Assembly: GCA_017397105.1 (NCBI GenBank)
Contig: JAFQKF010000047.1
Location: 1 to 64,000 of the forward strand
Direction: 5' to 3'
DNA length: 64,000 nucleotides
Source of the DNA: Clostridia bacterium
GTDB taxonomy: Bacteria; Bacillota; Clostridia; Oscillospirales; Acutalibacteraceae
The position numbers and the translations under genes are program-made. Shown here piece after piece: positions 25,340 to 34,505 of this stretch (position 1 is its first letter; the number at the start of each line of letters is the position of its first letter). The notes below the pieces were generated by a model. The model searched no databases and was not told where the DNA came from. It saw only the letters and a program-made list of their open reading frames with translations.

Positions 25340-26422
25340 ATGCTTTATCCTTACGGAAATAATTTAAAATTATATATAGAAGGCGGTTCTCACGATGAGA
25401 AAATCGAGATGTTTCTCGACGGATTTCCTGCCGGCTTTCAGATTGATGCCGACGAGCTTTTGAGCTTTATGCAAAGGCGTGCGCCCGGCAGGAATGAATT
25501 CTCAACCTCAAGAAAAGAGGGTGACGTGCCTGAGTTTTTAACGGGTGTTGAAAACTCGGTTACGCAGGGCGGCAGAATTCATGCTGTAATCCGCAACAGC
25601 AATCAGCATTCCTCGGATTATTCTCAGGTTAAGGATATTCCGAGACCCTCTCATGCGGATTTTGCCGCTATCAGCAAATACGGAGCGGACGTTGACCTGA
25701 GGGGCGGCGGTCATTACTCCGGCAGGCTTACTGCAATGCTCTGCGTAGCAGGCGGTCTGTGTATCCAGTATCTTAAGAAAAAAGGAATTGAAATCTGTGC
25801 TCACGTTTACAGCATAGCAGACGTTAAGGATGCTCCTTTTGATGCGGTAAATCCCGATTTTTCCGCTCTTTCAGGTAAAGAATACCCCGTTACGGATGAT
25901 GAAGCTTGCGAGCGCATGAAGGCGAAGATTGCCAAAGCTAAAAGCGAGGGCGATTCTGTAGGCGGAATTATTGAATGTGCGGTTACAGGGCTTGAAGCAG
26001 GCATGGGCGAGCATATGTTTGCAGGCGTTGAAGCACGCATTGCATCGGTGCTTTTTGCAGTGCCTGCGGTAAAGGGTGTTGAATTCGGCGCAGGCTTTGC
26101 AAGTGCAGGGCTCAGAGGGTCCGAGAATAACGACCCGTTTGTAACGGACGGTAAGAAAGTGAGAACTCTCACCAATAACTGCGGCGGAATTTTAGGCGGA
26201 ATGACCAATTCAATGCCTGTTGTTGTGCGCGCGGCATTCAAACCCACACCGTCGATAGCAAAGGAGCAGCAGAGCGTTTCGCTCTCCAAAATGGAAAACG
26301 TAACGTTCAGCATTAAGGGCAGGCATGACCCGTGTATAGTTTTCCGTGCCGTACCCGTTGTTGAAGCGGTTGTCGCTTTGGCTGTTTGTGATATTCTCTC
26401 AGACGGAGGAGATTTAAGATGA
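25340..26422 (+). CDS. aroC: chorismate synthase
   Basis: 360 aa. Converts EPSP to chorismate using reduced FMN. It starts at ATG 25340 just after the aroA stop, with GAAGGAG ahead. Family motifs: 'GSHDEKIEMFLDGFPAGFQID' near the N-terminus, 'RRAPGRNEFSTSRKEGD', 'RPSHADF' and 'DLRGGGHYSGRLTA'. The last four bases overlap the pheA start (ATGA), so translation is coupled. Confidence 0.93.
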   Translation: MLYPYGNNLKLYIEGGSHDEKIEMFLDGFPAGFQIDADELLSFMQRRAPGRNEFSTSRKEGDVPEFLTGVENSVTQGGRIHAVIRNSNQHSSDYSQVKDIPRPSHADFAAISKYGADVDLRGGGHYSGRLTAMLCVAGGLCIQYLKKKGIEICAHVYSIADVKDAPFDAVNPDFSALSGKEYPVTDDEACERMKAKIAKAKSEGDSVGGIIECAVTGLEAGMGEHMFAGVEARIASVLFAVPAVKGVEFGAGFASAGLRGSENNDPFVTDGKKVRTLTNNCGGILGGMTNSMPVVVRAAFKPTPSIAKEQQSVSLSKMENVTFSIKGRHDPCIVFRAVPVVEAVVALAVCDILSDGGDLR

Positions 26423-27579
26423 ATAATGAAAATCTTTCAATAGAAGAACTCAGAGGAAAAATAGATGCAATAGATACCGAGCTTGTAAAGCTCTTTGCAG
26501 AAAGAATGGAGGTTTCCTCAGGCGTTGCAGAGTACAAGCGTCAGAGGGGATTGCCCGTGCTTGATGCAGGCAGGGAGCGCTCGTTGCTTGCCAAGGTTTC
26601 CGAAATGGCAGGCGAGGATTTCTCAAGCTACGTAAGGGCGCTTTATTCCACCATTTTTTCCCTTTCCCGTTCGTATCAGCAAAAGCTTATCAGCGGCACA
26701 ACGGAAAGCGTTGTAAGAATTGATGAAGCAATAAAAAATACAAATCCTCTTTTCCCACCCTCGGCGGTAGTTGCCTGCCAGGGAATAGAGGGGGCATATT
26801 CTCAGATTGCGGCTCAGAAGATGTTTGAGCTTCCCGATATTCAGTATTATACAAGCTTCGGCGAGGTTTTTGATGCCATTGAATCCGGCAAGTGCCGCTA
26901 CGGAGTTCTTCCGCTTGAAAACAGCACCGCAGGCTCCGTCACAAAAATCTATGACCTTATGAATAAACACCAGTTTTACATTGTAAAATCATGGAGACTT
27001 AAGATTGACCACAACCTTCTTGCCAAGCCCGGTGTTAAGCTTGAGGAGATACGTGAGGTTTATTCGCACGAGCAGGCGATAAATCAGTGCGCCGCATTCC
27101 TGCGTGAGAATCCTCAGATAAAGGTTGTTGAGTGCGCAAACACCGCTATGGCGGCCCGTTTTGCAGCATCGAGCGACCGAAAAGACGTTGCGGCACTTTC
27201 TTCAAGAGACTGTGCGGAAACCTACGGTCTTAACAATCTTGTTCCCAACGTGCAGGATAACGCAAATAATTACACACGCTTTATCTGTATTTCAAGAGAC
27301 CTTGAGATTTACCCGGGAGCGGATAAGACTTCGATTATGACGGTTGCTCCCAATAAACCGGGTGCTCTGTATTCGCTGCTTTCACTTTTTTATGCGGAGG
27401 GTGTAAACCTCACAAAGCTGGAATCAAGGCCCATCCCTGAGCGTGATTTTGAATTTCTGTTCTATTTTGATATAGACGTTTCCGTTTATTCACCCAAGCT
27501 TGCCGCAGTTATAGGCGAGCTCGAAAAACAGAGTGACAGATTCAGATATCTCGGCAGCTACAGCGAGCGTATCGGATAG
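26419..27579 (+). CDS. pheA: bifunctional chorismate mutase / prephenate dehydratase (P-protein)
   Basis: 386 aa. Chorismate mutase AroQ-type helical domain (residues 1-90, 'LRGKIDAIDTELVKLFAERM'), prephenate dehydratase domain (about 110-290, 'GIEGAYSQIAA', 'PLENSTAGSV', 'NNYTRFICIS' with the TRF motif), and a C-terminal ACT domain (about 300-380) carrying 'GALYSLL' and 'ESRPI', the phenylalanine-binding signature. It makes phenylpyruvate from chorismate and should be feedback-inhibited by Phe. This is the one gene that commits the operon to Phe, which fits the Phe/Tyr leader peptide. Joined to aroC by ATGA overlap. Confidence 0.93.
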   Translation: MNNENLSIEELRGKIDAIDTELVKLFAERMEVSSGVAEYKRQRGLPVLDAGRERSLLAKVSEMAGEDFSSYVRALYSTIFSLSRSYQQKLISGTTESVVRIDEAIKNTNPLFPPSAVVACQGIEGAYSQIAAQKMFELPDIQYYTSFGEVFDAIESGKCRYGVLPLENSTAGSVTKIYDLMNKHQFYIVKSWRLKIDHNLLAKPGVKLEEIREVYSHEQAINQCAAFLRENPQIKVVECANTAMAARFAASSDRKDVAALSSRDCAETYGLNNLVPNVQDNANNYTRFICISRDLEIYPGADKTSIMTVAPNKPGALYSLLSLFYAEGVNLTKLESRPIPERDFEFLFYFDIDVSVYSPKLAAVIGELEKQSDRFRYLGSYSERIG

Positions 27580-27591
27580 GGAGGAATAAAC

Positions 27592-28860
27592 TTGAAGAAT
27601 CAGAAGGATCTGAAGGTTGCATTGCTTGGCAGAAAGCTTTCTCACAGCTTTTCACCGCAGATTCACGCCTTACTTGCGGATTATGAATACCGTCTTCAGG
27701 AGCTTGAGCCCGAAGTGGTCGGCGGGTTTTTGCAAAAAGGCGAATTTGATGCCCTCAACGTAACCATTCCTTATAAGAAAACAGTTATGCCGTACCTTGC
27801 CGAAATATCTGAGCAGGCAAGAAAAATCGGCTCTGTAAATACAATTACCCGTACCGAAAACGGACTTCGCGGCGACAATACCGATTATTACGGATTTTCC
27901 TTTATGCTCAGACGCTCAGGTATTGAAGTTGAGGGTAAAAAGGTGCTTGTGCTCGGCTCGGGCGGGGCGTCAGTTACGGTAAAAGCCGTGCTTGCGGATT
28001 TGAATGCAGGTCAGATTATAACTGTTTCAAGAAGCGGTGAGAATAACTATGATAATATTTCCGCTCATTACGATGCCGAGGTTATAGTCAACACAACTCC
28101 CGTAGGAATGTACCCCGAAAACGGTAAAGCGGCGGTTTGCCTTGATGATTTCAAGGCTTGTGAGGGTGTTCTGGATCTCATATATAACCCTGCAAGAACA
28201 AAGCTTCTTTGCGATGCGAAAAGGCTCGGCATAAAATATGCAAACGGTCTTTCGATGCTTGTTGCGCAGGCGAAGCTTGCGAGTGAGCTTTTTATGGGCT
28301 GCGCAATTCCCGATGAAGAAATCGACCGTGTACTTGGCATAATGGAGGCACAAAGCGAAAATATAGTTCTTGTCGGAATGCCCGGCAGCGGAAAATCCAC
28401 CGCAGGCAGAGCTCTTGCGAAAAAGCTCGGCAGAGAATTTGTTGATACCGATTCAATGGTTGAAGCTGTATCGGGTATCACGATTCCTGAGATTTTTGAA
28501 AAATACGGCGAAGATGAATTTCGGAAAAGAGAGCATTTTGCGGCGTGCGAAGCGGGCAAAAGAAGCTCACTCGTTATTGCTACGGGCGGCGGAATAATAA
28601 AGAGGGAAGAGAATTATATACCGCTCAGCCAGAATTCCAAAATCGTTTTTCTTGACAGGGATATAAATACTCTGCCCGTTGACGGCAGACCTCTTTCTCA
28701 GGCGAATCCGCTTGAAAAGCTTTATGAAGAGCGCCTTCCTCTCTATATTAAATTCAGCGATGCAAAGGCGCAGTGTGAGCCTGAGGTTGAAAAAACCGTT
28801 CAGAATATTTTGGATGCCCTTGAGGCGGAAGGGAGAAAATATGAAACTGCTTGTGATTAA
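27592..28860 (+). CDS. aroE-aroK: shikimate dehydrogenase-shikimate kinase fusion
   Basis: 422 aa, one continuous frame from TTG at 27592 (GGGAGGAATAAAC upstream). Residues about 1-250 are shikimate dehydrogenase: 'SHSFSPQIH' (shikimate binding), 'NVTIPYKK' (catalytic Lys), '[16 protein letters not shown]' (NADP loop). Residues about 257-415 are shikimate kinase: Walker A '[17 protein letters not shown]', 'DTDSMVE', 'FRKREHFA', 'IATGGGI' and 'DGRPLS'. All key residues of both halves are visible, so both steps (dehydroshikimate to shikimate to shikimate 3-phosphate) are probably done by one polypeptide. AroE and AroK are separate proteins in most bacteria. The gene overlaps aroQ by 20 nt. Confidence 0.92.
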   Translation: MKNQKDLKVALLGRKLSHSFSPQIHALLADYEYRLQELEPEVVGGFLQKGEFDALNVTIPYKKTVMPYLAEISEQARKIGSVNTITRTENGLRGDNTDYYGFSFMLRRSGIEVEGKKVLVLGSGGASVTVKAVLADLNAGQIITVSRSGENNYDNISAHYDAEVIVNTTPVGMYPENGKAAVCLDDFKACEGVLDLIYNPARTKLLCDAKRLGIKYANGLSMLVAQAKLASELFMGCAIPDEEIDRVLGIMEAQSENIVLVGMPGSGKSTAGRALAKKLGREFVDTDSMVEAVSGITIPEIFEKYGEDEFRKREHFAACEAGKRSSLVIATGGGIIKREENYIPLSQNSKIVFLDRDINTLPVDGRPLSQANPLEKLYEERLPLYIKFSDAKAQCEPEVEKTVQNILDALEAEGRKYETACD

Positions 28861-29266
28861 CGGACCTAATCTCAATATGCTCGGCCTCAGAGAGCCTGAG
28901 CTTTACGGAAAAAACGATTATGCCGCACTGTGCGAGCTTATAAAAAAGGCGTGTGAGGGGATTGAATATGAAATTTATCAGTCCAACCACGAGGGAGATA
29001 TAGTTGATAAAATTCAGCAGTCCTACGGTAAGGTGGATGCGATAGTTATAAATCCCGCCGCTTATACTCACACCAGCGTTGCAATTCTTGATGCTCTCAA
29101 GGCGGTTTCAATCCCGACGGTTGAGGTGCATCTTACGGATATTTCACAGCGTGAGGAATTCAGAAAGCATTCTTTCGTTTCCCTTTACGCTGAAAAAACA
29201 ATAGCAGGCCACGGATTTGACGGCTACCGTGAAGCAATTGAATATTTAAAAGAAAAGTATAACTGA
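28841..29266 (+). CDS. aroQ: 3-dehydroquinate dehydratase, type II
   Basis: 141 aa from ATG 28841, inside the end of aroE-aroK; GGGAG precedes it. Type II signature: '[19 protein letters not shown]' with the catalytic Tyr, '[12 protein letters not shown]', '[13 protein letters not shown]', '[15 protein letters not shown]' and 'GHGFDGY'. Dehydrates 3-dehydroquinate to 3-dehydroshikimate; acts as a dodecamer in known members. Confidence 0.93.
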   Translation: MKLLVINGPNLNMLGLREPELYGKNDYAALCELIKKACEGIEYEIYQSNHEGDIVDKIQQSYGKVDAIVINPAAYTHTSVAILDALKAVSIPTVEVHLTDISQREEFRKHSFVSLYAEKTIAGHGFDGYREAIEYLKEKYN

Positions 29267-29285
29267 TATAAACAAGGAGGAAATT

Positions 29286-30323
29286 ATGATGTCAATGGAT
29301 TTCAAAAGAAAGCTTCCCATCCCTATGGAAGTAAAGGAAAAGTACCCCGTATCATTTGCGGCATCACAGAGAAAAGCTCATATAGATAAAGAAGTTCAGG
29401 ATATTTTTGAGGGAACAAGCAAAAAAATGCTCCTTGTTATAGGCCCTTGCTCTGCGGACAGAGAAGATGCGGTAATGGAATACTGCGAAAAGCTCAAAGC
29501 TGTGCAGGATAAGGTTGAGGATAAGCTTGTAATCGTGCCCAGAATTTATACAAACAAGCCCAGAACAACGGGCGACGGCTACAAGGGAATGCTTCATCAG
29601 CCCGACCCCAACGAAAAGCCCGACCCGTTCAAGGGAATTCTTGCAATCCGTCATCTTCATACCCGCGTGCTCACCGAGCTTGGTATGTCAACAGCTGACG
29701 AAATGCTTTACCCCGATAATCACAGATATCTTTCCGACCTTATGTCATACGTAGCCGTCGGTGCACGTTCAAGCGAAAATCAGGAGCACAGGCTTGTTTC
29801 AAGCGGTGTTTCCGTACCCGTAGGTATGAAGAATCCCACCGCAGGCGACCTTTCGGTTATGATGAATTCAATTACCGCCGCTCAGCACGGCCACTCCTTC
29901 ATTTACAGAGGATGGGACGTTGAAACTACAGGTAACCCTCTTGCTCATGCAATTCTCAGAGGCTACGTTGACGAAACGGGCAAGAGCCATCCCAACTATC
30001 ATTATGAGGATCTGGAGCAGCTTTGCGAAATGTACGCAAAAACAAACCTTTCAAATCCTGCCGTTATCGTAGATGCAAACCACGCGAACTCAGGCAAAAA
30101 GTATGCCGAGCAGCCCAGAATCTGCAAGGAAGTGCTTCATTCCTGCCGCCACAATAGCGATATTGCAAAAATCGTAAAGGGCTTCATGATCGAAAGCTAT
30201 CTTGTTGACGGTGCGCAGAAGCTTGGCTCTTGCGAGCCTGTTTACGGTCAGTCGATCACCGACCCCTGCCTCGGCTGGGAAAAGACTGAAAAGCTTATCC
30301 TCGATATCGCCGAGTTAATCTGA
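29286..30323 (+). CDS. aroF: 3-deoxy-7-phosphoheptulonate synthase (DAHP synthase), AroG/F type
   Basis: 345 aa, class I-alpha. Entry step of the pathway: PEP plus erythrose 4-phosphate. Motifs: 'LVIGPCSADREDA', 'PRIYTNKPRTTGDGYKGM', 'GARSSENQEHR', 'GMKNPTAGDL' and 'DANHANSGKK'. Start after AAGGAGGAAATT; two ATGs are adjacent. It is the last gene of the aro operon, so the first enzyme of the pathway is under the same attenuator as the rest. Feedback specificity (Phe or Tyr) cannot be read with confidence. Confidence 0.92.
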   Translation: MMSMDFKRKLPIPMEVKEKYPVSFAASQRKAHIDKEVQDIFEGTSKKMLLVIGPCSADREDAVMEYCEKLKAVQDKVEDKLVIVPRIYTNKPRTTGDGYKGMLHQPDPNEKPDPFKGILAIRHLHTRVLTELGMSTADEMLYPDNHRYLSDLMSYVAVGARSSENQEHRLVSSGVSVPVGMKNPTAGDLSVMMNSITAAQHGHSFIYRGWDVETTGNPLAHAILRGYVDETGKSHPNYHYEDLEQLCEMYAKTNLSNPAVIVDANHANSGKKYAEQPRICKEVLHSCRHNSDIAKIVKGFMIESYLVDGAQKLGSCEPVYGQSITDPCLGWEKTEKLILDIAELI

Positions 30324-30336
30324 CATTTATAACATA

Positions 30337-30374
30337 ACACGGAAAAACCGCTTCTGATGCGTGATTTTCCGTGT
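30337..30374 (+). terminator. terminator of the aro operon
   Basis: A 10-bp stem (30337-30346 with 30365-30374) followed by TTTTG. Confidence 0.8.
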
Positions 30375-30452
30375 TTTTGTTTGTTTTAGGTGTAGCAATC
30401 GCAGTGAATATATGTTAAAATAAAAAACAGATTTATTTGCAGAGGGTAAGTT

Positions 30453-31043
30453 ATGAAGATAATGGACAGAGAAAAGCTTAAATACTACGCAAGGATGGCG
30501 GCGGAGAGTTACGTTGACGACCCCGTTCATTCTTATGCAACCAAATCGGTTGAGAGAAGAAAAAAGTTTGTTTATCATTTTATGATGGAAAGACTTGCCA
30601 CTTCAAACAGAGAGGATATCATATATTTTGACGAGCAGGAGCGTGGGCTTTGCGTCTGGCGTGATGCTCACAATGAATATACAATGTTCGATTTTCTCAA
30701 GTGTCCCAACTGGGTTTTTCTTGCCTATTATTGGTGGCACACCGCCAAAACTCTTAAAGCATACAGTCACCTTGATTCCAAGGTGTTTGAAAAGAACACT
30801 CTCATAATTTCGCCTGTTTTTGTTGATAAAAAGCATCAGGGGCAGGGGATTGCAACAAAGCTTATTCAGCGTGGGATTGATGAGCTTGTGCCTCAGGGAT
30901 ATAAGCTCGGGCTCGAAACTCAGAATCCCGACAACGTAGGCTTTTATGAAAAGCTCGGTTTTAAAACTGTTAAATTCGATTATTGGAAGAGCGAAAAAAT
31001 CCATAACTATTATATGGTTTATGACGGCTCAAAGGAGAAATGA
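30453..31043 (+). CDS. GNAT family N-acetyltransferase
   Basis: 196 aa. GNAT fold with the acetyl-CoA-binding 'VFVDKKHQGQGIATKLIQRGI' region (Q/R-x-x-G-x-A pattern) and a C-terminal 'NPDNVGFYEKLGFKTV'. The N-terminal part ('AAESYVDDPVHSYA') resembles acetyltransferases of small substrates, but the substrate is not evident. The stop overlaps the sdaAB start (ATGA), so it is the first gene of the serine dehydratase operon. Whether the three act together is unknown. Confidence 0.85.
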   Translation: MKIMDREKLKYYARMAAESYVDDPVHSYATKSVERRKKFVYHFMMERLATSNREDIIYFDEQERGLCVWRDAHNEYTMFDFLKCPNWVFLAYYWWHTAKTLKAYSHLDSKVFEKNTLIISPVFVDKKHQGQGIATKLIQRGIDELVPQGYKLGLETQNPDNVGFYEKLGFKTVKFDYWKSEKIHNYYMVYDGSKEK

Positions 31044-31714
31044 AAATGGCTTTTATAAGTGTGTTTGACGTTATCGGTCCCAATATGGTAGGCCCCTCCA
31101 GCTCGCATACCGCAGGTGCTGCAACTATCGGTCTGCTTGCACGCAAGATGATAGGCGAGCAGATTAAAAAAGTTAACTTTGTTCTTTACGGCTCTTTTGC
31201 AAAAACCTACAAGGGTCACGGTACTGACAGAGCTCTGCTCGGCGGAATTCTCGGCTTTTCCACGGATGACGTGCGCATCAGGGATTCTTTTGAGCTTGCA
31301 AAGTGGGAGAATATTGAGTATTCCTACGAATGCAACGAAACCGAGGAGGACGTTTATCCCAATACCGTTGATGTTGAAATGGAGAGTGTCAGCGGAAGAA
31401 AGCTTGTTGTAAGGGGAGAATCCATAGGCGGCGGCAAGGTAAGGCTTACCAGAATCAATTCGGTAAAGGTTCATTTTACAGGCGAATACCACGCTCTGAT
31501 TGTAAAATACCGTGACGTACCCGGCGTTGTTGCGAGCGTGACAACGGTGCTGAGTAATTATGACGTAAACATTGCTTACCTCAGGGTTTTCAGAGAGTCC
31601 AAGGGCGGTATTGCGTATACAATAGTTGAATCGGATGAAGAGATTACCGCCGATGCCGTTGAGGAAATGAAGAAAAACTCGGTAATTGAAGATATTATGG
31701 TTGTAAGGAGATAA
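31040..31714 (+). CDS. sdaAB: L-serine dehydratase, iron-sulfur-dependent, beta subunit
   Basis: 224 aa. N-terminal 'ISVFDVIGPNMVGPSSSHTAGA' is the family signature; an ACT domain occupies about residues 148-222 ('RDVPGVVASVTTVLSNYDVNIAY'). With the alpha subunit 4 bp downstream it deaminates L-serine to pyruvate and ammonia, using an oxygen-labile 4Fe-4S cluster; the split form is typical of anaerobic Firmicutes. Confidence 0.93.
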   Translation: MKMAFISVFDVIGPNMVGPSSSHTAGAATIGLLARKMIGEQIKKVNFVLYGSFAKTYKGHGTDRALLGGILGFSTDDVRIRDSFELAKWENIEYSYECNETEEDVYPNTVDVEMESVSGRKLVVRGESIGGGKVRLTRINSVKVHFTGEYHALIVKYRDVPGVVASVTTVLSNYDVNIAYLRVFRESKGGIAYTIVESDEEITADAVEEMKKNSVIEDIMVVRR

Positions 31715-31718
31715 GTTT

Positions 31719-32597
31719 ATGGATTTTACAAATGCCTGTGAGCTTATAGAACTTTGCGAAAAGAGCGGTAAATCCGTTGCTGATATCATGAGAGAGCGTG
31801 AAATAGTGCAGGGCGAAACCGATGCCGTAACCGTTGAGGAAAAAATGAAAAAAGCGCTTGAGATAATGCGGGATTCTGCTCACACTCCCATTAAGAGCGC
31901 TCTGCGTTCAACCGGCGGACTTATCGGCGGAGAAGCGGCAAAGCTCAATGCACACAGAATGGCAGGTAAGTCTATCTGCTCGGGTGTGCTCTCCAAAGCT
32001 CTTATATATTCTCAGGCTGTGCCTGAAATGAATGCTTCAATGGGTGTAATCGTTGCCGCTCCTACTGCCGGCTCGGCAGGTGTTCTGCCCGCAGTGCTTT
32101 TTGCTCTTGAGGAAGAATTTGAGCTGAGCGACGAAACCGTGATTGACGGCCTGTTTACCGCAGGCGCGGTAGGATATCTGCTTATGCGCAATGCCTCTGT
32201 TGCAGGGGCACAGGCAGGCTGTCAGGCGGAGGTTGGTTCAGCTTCTGCTATGGCTGCAGCTGCCGCAGTTGCCATGATGGGCGGCGGAGTCAAAGAATGC
32301 CTTGATGCGGCATCCGTGTCTCTGAGCAATCTGCTCGGTCTTGTATGCGACCCTATTGCAGGTCTTGTTGAAGCTCCGTGCCAGAGCAGGAATGCAATCG
32401 GTGCCGCCAATGCGCTCACAAGTGCCGAGATGGCGCTCAGCGGAATCAAAGCGGTAATTCCGTTTGATGAAATGGCGCAGTCGATGTATACCGTGGGCTG
32501 TAAGCTTCCCAATGAATTAAGGGAAACTGCACTCGGCGGTTGTGCAGCAACACCTACGGGCTGTGCACTCAAATGTAAAATTTTCTGTGAAGGATAA
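31719..32597 (+). CDS. sdaAA: L-serine dehydratase, iron-sulfur-dependent, alpha subunit
   Basis: 292 aa. Family motifs: 'MNASMGVIVAAPTAGSAGVLPA', 'EVGSASAMAAAA', and the cluster-binding cysteines in 'GLVCDPIAGLVEAPCQSRNAIGA', plus the late 'GGCAATPTGCAL'. It carries the catalytic cluster, pairs with sdaAB upstream, and is followed by a strong terminator. Confidence 0.93.
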   Translation: MDFTNACELIELCEKSGKSVADIMREREIVQGETDAVTVEEKMKKALEIMRDSAHTPIKSALRSTGGLIGGEAAKLNAHRMAGKSICSGVLSKALIYSQAVPEMNASMGVIVAAPTAGSAGVLPAVLFALEEEFELSDETVIDGLFTAGAVGYLLMRNASVAGAQAGCQAEVGSASAMAAAAAVAMMGGGVKECLDAASVSLSNLLGLVCDPIAGLVEAPCQSRNAIGAANALTSAEMALSGIKAVIPFDEMAQSMYTVGCKLPNELRETALGGCAATPTGCALKCKIFCEG

Positions 32598-32602
32598 AAG
32601 AG

Positions 32603-32630
32603 AAAGACCTGCGGTATTCCGCAGGTCTTT
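32603..32630. terminator. bidirectional intrinsic terminator
   Basis: A perfect 12-bp stem (32603-32614 with 32619-32630, loop TATT) between the convergent sdaAA and isomerase-like genes; the stem itself carries A and T ends. Confidence 0.85.
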
Positions 32631-32637
32631 TAAAGTT

Positions 32638-33504
32638 TTATATCATTTCAAGGATTTTTCTGAGATTTTCAAGTCCTGTAGAGATTCCCTCAACAGGGTC
32701 CTCCATTCCCTCAAACTCAATGCTTACGTAGCCGTCATAGCCGCTGGATTTGAGGATTGAAAGGCACTGCATAACGGGAATGTCGCCGTGGCAGAGAATA
32801 GCACCTCTGAGATAGTTACCGCCTCTGCTTTTGAAAAATCCGTTACCGGGATTCAAGCCGTTGCCGCTCTTGATGTGGAAATCCTTTACGTGAACGTGCT
32901 TTGCATAGTTTGCAACTCTGCCTACCGCTACGGGTGAGGGATCATCCGCACAGGCGAAGTTGCCTATATCTACAAGCAGACCGAAATTCTCGTGAGCAAC
33001 CGCATTCACAAGCTTTTCAACTCTCATGCTCTCCTGGCAGAAGAAACCGTGATTTTCAACGGTGGTTGCAATTCCCTTGGTTGCGGCATATTCCGTTACC
33101 GCTCTGCAGCCTTGTGCAAGAACGGGGAGTGCCTGGTCAAAGCCCTTGTATGCCTTTTCGGCTGTTTTGTAGCCGCCCGTTGCATCGTGGCGCATTACTT
33201 TTACACCAAGGATTTCTGCAATATCAACCTTGCGCTTGAGTCTTTCGATTTCATCCTCAAGACTTTCGGCATTAAGGAAATCCGCTCCGATAGTATAGCT
33301 TGCTATCGGAAGTCCGATTCTTTCGCTTTCAGCTTTTATGCGTCTTGCGAAATCCGCTTCGCTTTCACCCTCAGGGGGCTGCAAATCGGTAAATTCAATG
33401 GCATCAAAGCCCATGTCCTTTGCAAGCTGCATAACGGTAAGCTGATCGTATTTGCCGCTTGAAAGGAGCTTTGAATAGCTGTAACTGCTTACACAGGTTT
33501 TCAT
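32638..33504 (-). CDS. sugar phosphate isomerase/epimerase-like TIM-barrel protein
   Basis: 288 aa. Xylose-isomerase-like TIM barrel (AP endonuclease 2 family): 'GFDAIEFTDLQPP', 'VMRHDATGG', 'GIATTVENHGFF' (metal Glu), 'GLLVDIGNFACAD', 'HVHVKDFH' and 'YDGYVSIEFEG' (second metal Glu). Members isomerise or epimerise keto-sugars, inosose or similar compounds with a divalent metal. It follows another member of the same superfamily by 15 bp on the same strand, with GAGGAGG before the ATG. The two are likely one operon, facing away from a Gfo/Idh oxidoreductase, an arrangement common in sugar or inositol catabolism. Confidence 0.85.
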   Translation of the reverse strand: MKTCVSSYSYSKLLSSGKYDQLTVMQLAKDMGFDAIEFTDLQPPEGESEADFARRIKAESERIGLPIASYTIGADFLNAESLEDEIERLKRKVDIAEILGVKVMRHDATGGYKTAEKAYKGFDQALPVLAQGCRAVTEYAATKGIATTVENHGFFCQESMRVEKLVNAVAHENFGLLVDIGNFACADDPSPVAVGRVANYAKHVHVKDFHIKSGNGLNPGNGFFKSRGGNYLRGAILCHGDIPVMQCLSILKSSGYDGYVSIEFEGMEDPVEGISTGLENLRKILEMI

Positions 33505-33519
33505 CTGTTTTCAGCCTCC

Positions 33520-34362
33520 TCAGCAACCGTGAGATTTGAGGAATTCAACGGCGCTTCTGATATCTCTTTCGGGATTATCGCCGACCTCGCGTTCAATTGT
33601 AAGGAAGCCCTTGAAGCCGATTTCCTCAAGTGCGTTGAGGTATTCAGCCCACGGAACCTGACCTTCGCCGAGGGGAACTTCGAGGTAAGAGGGACCGGTA
33701 ACGATAGGATCCTTGGTAAGACCGTAAACGATTTCCGGATCCTTATAGAAGAGCTGCTTACCGTCCTTGGCGTGGGTGTGAACTATGTAATCCTTAAGGT
33801 TGTGAACAGCCTGAACGGGGTCGTCGCCGCATACCATAACAAGGTTGGCGGGGTCAAGGTTTACTGCAACGCCTGTGGAATGAAGACCGTCAAGGAATTC
33901 CTTGAGAACAGCGGAGGTTTCGGGGCCGGTTTCGATTGCGAAATGAGCCTCCACGCTGTCAGCATATTCGGCAAGCTCTGCGCAGGCTTCCTGCATGATT
34001 TTGTATCTGTCATGGTTGGGGTCGGAGGGAACAACGCCGATGTGAGTTGTAACAACGTCTGTTCCGAGCTCTTTTGCGAGGTCAAGGATTCTCTTGGATT
34101 TTTCAATTCTCCAGGGGTTTTCGTCGGGACGGATAAAGCCGCCGCCGAGGTCGCCGCAAAGAGCGGAGATTACAAGACCGTTATCTGCAACAAGGTTTCT
34201 GAAATCAGCCTTGCTCTGAGCGGTCATGTTTTCGGGAGCCATCTCGCCGCTTGTAGCGTAAACCTGAATACCGTTAGCACCTACTGCCGCCGCTTTCTTA
34301 ACTGCGGTAGCGATATCGGTACGGAAACTGTTAATTATAACACCAATAGGAAATCTGCCCAT
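33520..34362 (-). CDS. sugar phosphate isomerase/epimerase-like TIM-barrel protein
   Basis: 280 aa. Same superfamily as its downstream neighbour but quite different in sequence: 'GANGIQVYATSGEMAPE', 'VVTTHIGVVPSDP', 'HFAIETGPE' (metal Glu), 'AVNLDPANLVMV', 'IVHTHAKDG' and 'FKGFLTIEREVG' (second metal Glu). AAAGGAG precedes the ATG at 34362. First gene of a two-gene minus-strand operon, divergent from the oxidoreductase at 34506. Substrate unknown. Confidence 0.85.
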   Translation of the reverse strand: MGRFPIGVIINSFRTDIATAVKKAAAVGANGIQVYATSGEMAPENMTAQSKADFRNLVADNGLVISALCGDLGGGFIRPDENPWRIEKSKRILDLAKELGTDVVTTHIGVVPSDPNHDRYKIMQEACAELAEYADSVEAHFAIETGPETSAVLKEFLDGLHSTGVAVNLDPANLVMVCGDDPVQAVHNLKDYIVHTHAKDGKQLFYKDPEIVYGLTKDPIVTGPSYLEVPLGEGQVPWAEYLNALEEIGFKGFLTIEREVGDNPERDIRSAVEFLKSHGC

Positions 34363-34444
34363 AAAAATAACTCCTTTGCAAAGTATTTCGATTACAATGA
34401 TAACAAAAAAATATACTTAATTCAATATTTTTTTAAAACTTTAC

Positions 34445-34472
34445 TTTACTTTTTTTGCAGGTATGGTATATT
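34445..34472 (+). promoter_or_regulatory. possible promoter of the oxidoreductase gene
   Basis: TTTACT (34445-34450), 16-bp spacer, TATATT (34467-34472), with an extended -10 (ATGG directly before it). It is the best candidate in the 143-bp divergent gap. Confidence 0.45.
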
Positions 34473-34505
34473 TATAAAGTAAGTATTTTAACGGAGGTTA
34501 TAAAT

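Noticed and set aside
28679-28840. aroQ starting at 28679.
   Set aside because: The extra 54 residues are the out-of-frame shadow of the shikimate kinase domain; the family starts at the [10 protein letters not shown] segment (28841).
33529-34482. 317-codon plus-strand ORF opposite the TIM-barrel gene.
   Set aside because: Antisense shadow of a gene with conserved metal-binding motifs.
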